From: Prevotellaceae bacterium
GTDB lineage: Bacteria; Bacteroidota; Bacteroidia; Bacteroidales; UBA932
Assembly (NCBI GenBank): GCA_031288885.1
Contig: JAITQP010000254.1
Coordinates: 1 to 12,583, forward strand
DNA length: 12,583 nt
Direction of reading: 5' to 3'
Shown here: piece after piece, positions 7,042 to 12,583 of the stretch
How positions within the stretch are numbered: the stretch's first letter is position 1
Layout of the letters: every line of letters starts with the position of its first letter
Translations under genes and position numbers: made by a program
The notes under the pieces: generated by a model
Seen by the model: only the letters and a program-made list of their open reading frames with translations
The model's database searches: none
Told to the model about the DNA's origin: nothing

Positions 7042-7049
7042 CAAAGGTA
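7042..7049 (-). promoter_or_regulatory. Probable -7 element TACCTTTG ahead of the FKBP gene
   Basis: Exact TAnnTTTG match on the minus strand in the 89-base gap between the NhaA and FKBP genes, 60 bases before the FKBP start. It is the same octamer as at 2131 and 9729. No clear TTG is seen at the -33 distance, which would fall at the end of the NhaA gene. Confidence 0.55.
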
Positions 7050-7071
7050 GGAAAAAAAAGCGAAACCGAGC

Positions 7072-8466
7072 TCACGAGGTGTGAGAAGTATGCTTTTTGC
7101 ACGTTGCGGCAATGAGCACATATCCACAAAGCGCTGCAAATAAAGTTGATATTAACGTTACCAACTTTCCTAAATTGTGCAAATCAACCACATCTATACC
7201 CCTAAAAACAACTGTGCCGGCAAAAATGGACATGGAAAATCCCATACCCGCCAGCATGCTACCGCCCGCAATCTCCGCCCACCGCGCTTTTTCCGGCAGG
7301 GAAGCCAGCTTGAGCCTAACGGCGATGAGGCTCATCAGCGTAATGCCCACGGGCTTGCCCACCACCAGCCCCAAGAAAATGCCGATGGCGGTGGCGCTTG
7401 CGAGCATACCCACCGACGCAGGGTTGATGAGGATGCCAACGTTGGCCAGCGCAAAAAGGGGCATGATGCAGAAGTGCACCCACGGGTAGGCGGCGTTTTC
7501 GGCGCGCAGGATGAACGGCGTTGCCCTGTTTATTTCGCGCTGAATGTTGCCGATTTGCTTTTGCTCCAGCTCGTTCTTCAGCAGCGGCGTGGAGGTGTTA
7601 TACGCCTCCTTAAACTTTTCGAGCATAAACTTGCTGCGGGCGTAGAAGCGAATTTGGTTGATTTTTATGCGCGACGGAATGGTTAGCGCAAGTATTATCC
7701 CCGCAATGGTGGCGTGCACGCCGGAGCGCAGCACAACAAACCACAGCAAAATTCCCAGCGCCAAGTAGGGAAATGCGTAGTTGACGCGCAAGCGGCCGAG
7801 CAGCGTCAGCGCGCAGACAATAACGGCGGCGGCGATGAGAAATCCGAAGTAAATGGCGTGCGATGGGTACAAAATGGATATTGCGACAACGGTTACGAGG
7901 GTGTCGATAATGGCAACGGAGGTTATGAACGCCTTCACCCCCTGCGAAATGCGCGACCTGAGCAGCGTGAGGAGGCAAACGGTAAACGCAAGCCCCGTGG
8001 TGGTAGCAATTCCCCAGCCCGACGCGGTTTCCGCCTCTGCGCCAAAGGTGGCGGTGAAGTAGATGGCTACCGGAGCGACAAGCCCGCCAACGGCGGCAAA
8101 AATGGGCAGCCAAACGTTGCGCGACGACACCCACTCTATCACCATTTCGCGCTTGATTTCCAGCCCCAAGAAGAAAAAGAAAATAGTCATAAGCCCGCTG
8201 TTTATCCACTCCCTCACGGTGTGCAGGGGGAGAAAGCTGGCGTTGAAGCTGAACGTCAGCGTGAGGTCTTTGTCCCAAAAGCTGTGCAGCCACTGCAGCG
8301 ACGGAGTGTTGGCGGCGGCAATGGCAACGGCGCTAAACGCAAGCAGCAGCGCGCCGCCGGTGGTTTGATGCTTTAGGAATTTGGCAAAAGGGCTTATAAT
8401 GTTTTGAGCGCTCTGGCGCTGGATAAGCACCCGCCTTGCTCTGGCTACTCGTGATTTATTGTTCAT
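7072..8466 (-). CDS. nhaA: Divergent NhaA-family Na+/H+ antiporter homologue
   Basis: A 464-residue polytopic membrane protein aligning end to end with NhaA: FAKFLKHQTTGGALLL near the N-terminus, FFFFLGLEIKRE (96-107), WGIATTTGLAF (151-161), VAIIDTL (184-190), SGVHATIAGII (248-258), a longer hydrophilic loop (about 268-325), PLFALANVGI (336-345), VVGKPVGI (368-375) and GMGFSMSIF (407-415). NhaA exports Na+ or Li+ in exchange for protons across the inner membrane. Key differences against the E. coli protein: D163 is kept (D188), K300 is kept (K371) and T132 is kept (T157), but D133 is G158 and D164 is T189. D164 is essential for transport in E. coli, so ion specificity or activity may be altered. 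Start: a GTG at 8523 is only 10 bases from the TATATTTG promoter element, so I chose the ATG at 8466, which has an AT-rich leader. The N-terminal 25 residues are basic and not part of the fold. Confidence 0.88.
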   Translation of the reverse strand: MNNKSRVARARRVLIQRQSAQNIISPFAKFLKHQTTGGALLLAFSAVAIAAANTPSLQWLHSFWDKDLTLTFSFNASFLPLHTVREWINSGLMTIFFFFLGLEIKREMVIEWVSSRNVWLPIFAAVGGLVAPVAIYFTATFGAEAETASGWGIATTTGLAFTVCLLTLLRSRISQGVKAFITSVAIIDTLVTVVAISILYPSHAIYFGFLIAAAVIVCALTLLGRLRVNYAFPYLALGILLWFVVLRSGVHATIAGIILALTIPSRIKINQIRFYARSKFMLEKFKEAYNTSTPLLKNELEQKQIGNIQREINRATPFILRAENAAYPWVHFCIMPLFALANVGILINPASVGMLASATAIGIFLGLVVGKPVGITLMSLIAVRLKLASLPEKARWAEIAGGSMLAGMGFSMSIFAGTVVFRGIDVVDLHNLGKLVTLISTLFAALCGYVLIAATCKKHTSHTS

Positions 8467-8532
8467 AAAATTATTTAGATTTGATAGAATTAAAACGACC
8501 AAAAAGCGAAGACTAATGTACACTTTTTACCG

Positions 8533-8540
8533 CAAATATA
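8533..8540 (-). promoter_or_regulatory. Probable -7 element TATATTTG ahead of the NhaA gene
   Basis: Exact TAnnTTTG match on the minus strand, 66 bases before the ATG at 8466, in the 115-base gap after the ureohydrolase gene. No convincing -33 TTG. Its position argues against the upstream GTG start at 8523, which would leave almost no leader. Confidence 0.55.
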
Positions 8541-8581
8541 CAAGGATTTTTGTTAAGTTCGCTCAGCGATTAGTTAATCAG

Positions 8582-9622
8582 CTAACAAAGTTTGTGCTGC
8601 GAGCGGATGCAAAACCCGCACAGCTTGTAGAGCACGCGTGCGCCCACGGTGGCGTCCCACTCGCTGCCGTCGCGCGCGGGGGCAACCTCGCACAGGTCAA
8701 ATCCCACTATCGTTTTGCCCTGCCGCACCAGCTGCCTGATGAGGAAGCTGGCCTGATGAAAGCTAAGCCCCCCGGGGACGGGCGTGCCGGTGTTGGGGCA
8801 GCAGTCGGGCGAAAGCCCGTCAATATCAAAGCTGATGTACACCTTTTGCGGCAGCGGGGCAAGTATTTTTTCGCACAAAGCCGCCCAGCTCACCTGATTA
8901 AACAGGCTTTCGTGCAGGTAGTAATCGTTGAATTGCTCTATGAGCGGGCTCGCGGCGGCAAACTCGACTTCGTCGCTGCACACGTCGCGCACGCCCACCT
9001 GCACCAGCTTTTTGACGGACGGAACGCGCGTTACGGCGTTGTACATGATGGAGGCGTGCGAAAATTCAAACCCCTCGTAGGCTTTGCGCAGGTCTGCGTG
9101 CGCGTCGATGTGCAGGACGCCGAACGCCTCGTGCACCTCGCCCAACGCTTGGAGGTAGCCCAGCGGCGTGCTGTGGTCGCCCCCCACAAGCCCCACCAGC
9201 TGCCCGCGCCGGAGCAGCGGCAGGGTTTGCTCGCGCACCCAGCGGTTGAGCGCCAGCGAGGCCTTGTTTACCCTGTCGAGGTGGGGCCTTACCTTTGCGC
9301 TGCCCTCGTCCGCGCCTTTTTCCAGCAGCGCAATGGCTTTTTCGGCGTGGCGGCGGGCAGCCTTGCCAAGCCGGCGTATTTCGGCGCTTTCGGGCAGCGT
9401 GCAGATGCCGGACGTCCACGCGTCGCCGCTATCCAAGTCAAAAAGGTCAACCTGCGCCGACGCGTCGAGCATGGCCTGCGGAGCGCCGGCAGCGCCGGAG
9501 CGGTACGAGGTGGTTGCGTCCCATGGCACGGGAAGCAGCGCCAGCAGAGCGTTGTCCGCGCCAAACGGAAGCGCAAAGTAGCTTCCGTTGGGTATTCCCA
9601 CGCTGTTAGGATTAAATGTCAT
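8582..9622 (-). CDS. Arginase/agmatinase-family ureohydrolase
   Basis: A 346-residue binuclear-metal hydrolase that cleaves a guanidino-type group (arginine, agmatine, guanidinobutyrate or formimidoylglutamate in known members). All expected metal ligands are visible: H150 in VGGDHS, D173, H175 and D177 in HIDAHADLR, and D266 and D268 in SFDIDGLSP. The acidic residue of the last motif is E312 in FDLCEVAPA. Substrate cannot be decided: the residues after DAHAD read FSHASIMYN rather than the usual agmatinase SHG pattern. The family label most often used for such Bacteroidota proteins is agmatinase family or formimidoylglutamase. Start: the frame is open to a GTG at 9712 and an ATG at 9655, but a TAnnTTTG element at 9729-9736 makes the GTG nearly leaderless, and homologous sequence begins at FNPNSVG just after the ATG at 9622. 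The 9655 ATG stays possible. No histidine-utilisation or polyamine genes adjoin. Confidence 0.87.
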   Translation of the reverse strand: MTFNPNSVGIPNGSYFALPFGADNALLALLPVPWDATTSYRSGAAGAPQAMLDASAQVDLFDLDSGDAWTSGICTLPESAEIRRLGKAARRHAEKAIALLEKGADEGSAKVRPHLDRVNKASLALNRWVREQTLPLLRRGQLVGLVGGDHSTPLGYLQALGEVHEAFGVLHIDAHADLRKAYEGFEFSHASIMYNAVTRVPSVKKLVQVGVRDVCSDEVEFAAASPLIEQFNDYYLHESLFNQVSWAALCEKILAPLPQKVYISFDIDGLSPDCCPNTGTPVPGGLSFHQASFLIRQLVRQGKTIVGFDLCEVAPARDGSEWDATVGARVLYKLCGFCIRSQHKLC

Positions 9623-9728
9623 ATTAATGTTCTGTTTTTTTGTGTTAACGCTCATACTTAAGTAAATACTTTGCCGTTTTATCTTAGATGTAGAATTTTT
9701 TTCCTGCCTCACACACCGTTTTAATTTC

Positions 9729-9736
9729 CAAAGGTA
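9729..9736 (-). promoter_or_regulatory. Probable -7 element TACCTTTG ahead of the ureohydrolase gene
   Basis: Exact TAnnTTTG match on the minus strand, 107 bases before the ATG at 9622. A TTTG at 9753-9756 is a possible -33 element, but the 16-base spacing is short. The 189-base gap also has to hold the promoter of the divergent gene at 9812, for which I see only weak T-rich candidates around 9772-9786. Confidence 0.55.
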
Positions 9737-9811
9737 GGATTAAGTCAAGGTTCAAATATTGGAAATGAACACATTTTTGTATTTGTTAGTAAATAAAAAC
9801 GTAGCGTTATT

Positions 9812-10774
9812 ATGAAGCACTATCTATGTATATGTGTAGGTTTACTTTATGCGTGCTGCTTGTCTCCTGCGTATGCTCAACCTTCACCCTCGCCCTCATC
9901 TTCTCAGCCCCTTCAGCAGAAAAAAGTAGATGCAGTATTCTTTAAGAATGGTGGCGTGCTGCGCGGCGAAATTATCAAGCGAACGTCCAAAACCGGAAAA
10001 ATCCGCCTGTACGACGGTAGCGTGATAGTTTTTAGAAAATCGGACGTGAAGATGATCTCCAAAATTCAGGCTCAGGAGCAAGTAAAGGATGACTCGCTGA
10101 AGATAGCCGGTATTAGCAAGCGAGTGTTGGAGGAGGAGACCGAACGGCGCCGCGAGGAGGAGGAGCTAATGGCGCTTCAGCACTTGGTGGACGCCAACAT
10201 GCAGGCGAACAACTCCATGGTTTACGACGACGATAGCGAAATACGCCTGTACTCGATGATAGATGCGGGAATTGGCATAGGATTTGGCGATTTGCCGCTT
10301 CCGGAGGGTGAGAGCGCGCTCAACAAAGGCGCCAATACCCACCAGTTTATCGCCCTGCGCTACGCCGTTGGCGGGCGCGGCGACCACTTTGGCTTGGGCG
10401 TGAGCCTCGGCATTCAGCAGCAGAGGATGAGCTACAACTTGGGCATGCAGGCCGACTCCCTCGGCGTTGCGCTCCCCCTTCCGGACGCCATACCGCTGAG
10501 CTCGCTGTTTCTTCCGATAGGGTTGGATATGCGGCTGGAGTTTCTGTCCGACCCTCCCGCTTCGCCCTTTATTTCCGCCAACGCAACCTACGCCGTAAGC
10601 CTCAACACAGATACGGAAAAAGATAAGGGCGGATTTTTTACCATAAATCCGGCAATAGGCATGCGCTTTGGCCACGACGTAAACTCGCTGCTGAGCGCCG
10701 GATTTCAGCTGCACGTAAAGCCCAACGGCGATGCGGTATACTTCTTAACCCTCCGCTTTGGCGTAATATTTTAA
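9812..10774 (+). CDS. Secreted protein of unknown function with N-terminal beta module and barrel-like C-terminus
   Basis: A 320-residue protein I do not recognise by name. Residues 1-22 are a signal peptide with cleavage after AYA, followed by a Ser/Pro-rich linker (about 24-34). Residues 40-84 (VFFKNGGVLRGEIIKR, then IRLYDGSVIVFRKSDVKMI) resemble a small beta module common in Bacteroidota exported proteins, in which a ligand-like DGS turn is followed by a valine-rich strand and an 'I-x-KI' end. Residues 103-125 are a highly charged helix (EEETERRREEEELM). From about 145 the chain alternates glycine-rich amphipathic strands and ends in LRFGVIF, with a terminal phenylalanine as in outer-membrane barrels. 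It is therefore probably an outer-membrane protein with a periplasmic N-terminal part. It is transcribed divergently from the ureohydrolase gene and ends just before an inverted heptanucleotide repeat. Confidence 0.8.
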   Translation: MKHYLCICVGLLYACCLSPAYAQPSPSPSSSQPLQQKKVDAVFFKNGGVLRGEIIKRTSKTGKIRLYDGSVIVFRKSDVKMISKIQAQEQVKDDSLKIAGISKRVLEEETERRREEEELMALQHLVDANMQANNSMVYDDDSEIRLYSMIDAGIGIGFGDLPLPEGESALNKGANTHQFIALRYAVGGRGDHFGLGVSLGIQQQRMSYNLGMQADSLGVALPLPDAIPLSSLFLPIGLDMRLEFLSDPPASPFISANATYAVSLNTDTEKDKGGFFTINPAIGMRFGHDVNSLLSAGFQLHVKPNGDAVYFLTLRFGVIF

Positions 10775-10777
10775 ATA

Positions 10778-10859
10778 GTGGTTAATAATTAGTGGTTAAC
10801 GGTTAGTGGTTAACGGTTAATCAATAACCGTTAACCACTAACCGTTAACTACTAATCGT
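10778..10859. repeat. Inverted heptanucleotide repeat forming a 30-bp hairpin
   Basis: The left half consists of seven-base units of the pattern NNGGTTA in exact register from 10778 to 10819 (GTGGTTA and ACGGTTA alternate; the second unit is degenerate). The right half (10825-10859) is the same array inverted. The segment 10790-10819 pairs with 10825-10854 at 29 of 30 positions around the five-base loop ATCAA. It begins three bases after the TAA stop of the gene at 9812, and the next gene starts about 94 bases later. It may act as a 3' end structure; no U-tract follows. Confidence 0.92.
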
Positions 10860-10921
10860 CGCTTTCACATTTTTTCGTTTTTGGCGACCTACTTGCCTAA
10901 TGGTATGTGAAGATAAAGTGT

Positions 10922-10929
10922 TACTTTTG
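10922..10929 (+). promoter_or_regulatory. Probable -7 element TACTTTTG ahead of the transporter gene
   Basis: Exact TAnnTTTG match 23 bases before the ATG at 10953, leaving a short A-rich leader (GAAAAAATT). The nearest TTG upstream (10893-10895) is 26 bases away, too far for a standard -33 element. Confidence 0.55.
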
Positions 10930-10952
10930 CCCCAATTTTATTTGAAAAAATT

Positions 10953-12583
10953 ATGGGCTGGTTAGAAAATTTATTTTTTGATAGCGGGCTATCGGGCGGG
11001 GTTAGCGTAGCGCACTCGGTGCTGATACTTGCCTTGGCTATCAGCAGCGGCATTTTACTTGGAAAAATCAAGGTTGCCGGCATTTCGTTGGGCGTTACGT
11101 GGATTTTGTTTGTCGGCATTGCGTTCAGCCACTTTGGCATGAGGCTCGACAAGGACGTACTTCACTTTGTGCAGGAGTTTGGCCTGATACTGTTCGTTTA
11201 CTCCATTGGGTTGCAGGTAGGGCCGGGCTTTTTTTCGTCGCTCAAAAAGGGCGGCATGCAGCTCAACCTGCTTGCCGTTAGCGTTGTGCTGCTGGGGCTG
11301 CTCGTAACCTGCGTTATCCAGCAGCTCACCGAGCTGCCCATGAGCACCATGGCGGGCATCATGTCGGGCGCTGTTACCAACACGCCCGGGCTTGGCGCCG
11401 CGCAGCAGGCCTGCCACGACCTGACCGGCGCAGAAAACCCCGACATCGCCACAGGGTACGCCATTGCCTACCCGCTGGCGGTGGTGGGCATTGTGGCAAC
11501 CATCATCGCGCTGCGCTACCTCTTTAAAATCAACTTGTTGAAAGAGGAAAAATCGGCCTTCAGCTCGTCGGGAAATAGCAAGGACGAGCCGCGCCGGCTG
11601 TCGCTACGCCTCGGAAACCCTGCCCTTAACGGCAAAAAGGTAGGGGAAATACACGACCTCATCAACAGAAACTACGTAATATCGCGCATACGCCACAACG
11701 ATGGGACGATTGAAGCGGCGCGACCGGATACCATCCTCCACCTTGGCGACGAAATGCTGGTGGTGACGTCGGTTGCGGCGGTGCCCGCCATCACGGCGTT
11801 CATTGGCGAAGAGGTGAGCATAGAGTGGATGGCCTTCAGCCCGCAGCTCATTTCGCGCCGGATACTCATCACCAAATCGGAGCTGAACGGAAAGTCGCTG
11901 GAGCAGCTGAGGGTGCGCAGCTTGGGCGTAAACATTACCCGCGTCAACCGCTCGGGGGTCGATTTGGTGGCGTACCCCTCCCTCCGCCTGCAAATAGGCG
12001 ACAGGCTGACGGTGGTAGGCGCAGAGCCTGCCATTGCTGAGGTGGAGAAAAAGCTCGGCAACTCGCTCAAGCGCCTCAACGCCCCCAACCTCTACCCGCT
12101 CTTTCTCGGAATATTTTTGGGGGTAATACTGGGGAGCATTCCCTTTACCTTTTCGGGCATACCGCAGCCCGTTAAGCTGGGGCTGGCGGGAGGGCCTCTG
12201 CTGGTGTCGATACTCATCAGCTACTTTGGCCCCAAGTTTAAGCTGGTAACCTACACCACCATGAGCGCAAACCTGATGCTGCGCGAGGTAGGCATTACCA
12301 TGTTCCTTGCCTGCGTGGGGCTGGGCGCCGGAGAGCGGTTTATCGACACAATTGTTAACGGCGGCTACAAGTGGATAGGCTACGGGGTGCTCATCACCCT
12401 TATCCCCATCACGGTGGCGGGCGTAGTAGGGCGGCTGCTCCTCAAGCTGAACTACTTTACGCTGAGCGGCGTGATTGCCGGCGCCATGACAGACCCGCCC
12501 GCGCTTGCCTACGCGAACGACGCGGCGGGAAATGACCTCCCATCGGTGGGGTATGCAACCGTATATCCGCTCACCATGTTTCT
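10953..12583 (+). CDS. AspT/YidE/YbjL-type putative transporter with two RCK_C domains (3' end cut by window)
   Basis: An open frame of 543 codons with no stop before the window ends. Layout: hydrophobic segments from about 20 to 190, a hydrophilic middle (about 205-370) holding two RCK_C (TrkA-C) domains, then a second hydrophobic half. The halves are an internal duplication: MAGIMSGAVTNTPGLGAAQQ (133-152) in the first half corresponds to LSGVIAGAMTDPPALAYAND (504-523) in the second, each followed by a GYA-x-x-YPL motif. This is the aspartate:alanine exchanger (AAE) architecture; AspT exchanges aspartate for alanine, while YidE/YbjL homologues have no firm substrate. RCK_C domains suggest gating by a small ligand. 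Family length is about 550-560 residues, so only the last 10-20 are probably missing. The ATG at 10953 is preceded by a TAnnTTTG element. Substrate not assignable. Confidence 0.9.
   Translation, partial: MGWLENLFFDSGLSGGVSVAHSVLILALAISSGILLGKIKVAGISLGVTWILFVGIAFSHFGMRLDKDVLHFVQEFGLILFVYSIGLQVGPGFFSSLKKGGMQLNLLAVSVVLLGLLVTCVIQQLTELPMSTMAGIMSGAVTNTPGLGAAQQACHDLTGAENPDIATGYAIAYPLAVVGIVATIIALRYLFKINLLKEEKSAFSSSGNSKDEPRRLSLRLGNPALNGKKVGEIHDLINRNYVISRIRHNDGTIEAARPDTILHLGDEMLVVTSVAAVPAITAFIGEEVSIEWMAFSPQLISRRILITKSELNGKSLEQLRVRSLGVNITRVNRSGVDLVAYPSLRLQIGDRLTVVGAEPAIAEVEKKLGNSLKRLNAPNLYPLFLGIFLGVILGSIPFTFSGIPQPVKLGLAGGPLLVSILISYFGPKFKLVTYTTMSANLMLREVGITMFLACVGLGAGERFIDTIVNGGYKWIGYGVLITLIPITVAGVVGRLLLKLNYFTLSGVIAGAMTDPPALAYANDAAGNDLPSVGYATVYPLTMF

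Noticed and set aside
7052..7085. Intrinsic terminator after the NhaA gene
   Set aside because: There is a 5-bp stem (7071-7085) and a run of eight T on the minus strand, but they are about 11 bases apart and the stem is weak, so I do not call it.
7610..8293. Long alternative reading frames opposite or within the NhaA, ureohydrolase and acyl-CoA synthetase genes
   Set aside because: These are shadow frames. Their composition is unlike real proteins, they lack family motifs, and the frames they overlap have clear conserved motifs.
8562..8584. Small palindrome (GATTA-GT-TAATC) at the end of the ureohydrolase gene
   Set aside because: It overlaps the stop region, has a very short turn and no T-run follows on the minus strand. 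It is too weak to support a terminator call.
10790..10854. Telomere-like GGTTA repeats
   Set aside because: The units resemble eukaryotic telomere repeats by eye, but the array is short, inverted, has alternating units and lies between two bacterial genes. Nothing suggests a chromosome end.

Overview
The window looks like chromosomal DNA from a Bacteroidota bacterium, most likely of the Bacteroidia, with moderate GC. The reasons are a recognisable PorT (a type IX secretion protein confined to this phylum), TAnnTTTG promoter elements ahead of several genes, A-rich leaders instead of Shine-Dalgarno sites, and the set of AMP-forming acyl-CoA ligase, menaquinone UbiE, FKBP lipoprotein and AspT-type transporter. 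No rRNA, tRNA, CRISPR array, transposase or phage gene was seen.

Layout. Positions 1-442 hold no credible gene. They hold a nested, mirror-symmetric hairpin element (50-333) flanked by seven-base tandem repeats (GAATTAN), followed by an inverted array of the same heptamer that runs into the end of the first gene. On the minus strand, from high to low coordinates, come an arginase/agmatinase-family ureohydrolase (8582-9622), a divergent NhaA-type antiporter (7072-8466), an FKBP-type lipoprotein isomerase (6278-6982), a tightly coupled four-gene run (DUF3298-like lipoprotein, UbiE, PorT, Omp85-family barrel; 2215-6179) and a long-chain acyl-CoA synthetase (443-2065). On the plus strand are a secreted protein of unknown function (9812-10774) and an AspT/YidE-type transporter cut by the window end (10953-12583).

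How the genes fit together. The four coupled genes overlap by 4, 29 and 1 bases, so they are almost certainly one transcript. It joins menaquinone synthesis (UbiE) to outer-membrane and secretion biogenesis (PorT, Omp85). The acyl-CoA synthetase, FKBP, NhaA and ureohydrolase genes each have a TAnnTTTG element close upstream and probably form separate units.

Most worth a second look: (1) the mirrored hairpin element; (2) two unrelated-sequence loci, 14-450 and 10778-10859, that are both built of inverted heptanucleotide arrays lying right after a stop codon, one array even supplying the stop codon; (3) an NhaA homologue lacking two of the three key aspartates. I did not find a clear new multi-gene system; the repeats are the least explained part of the window.
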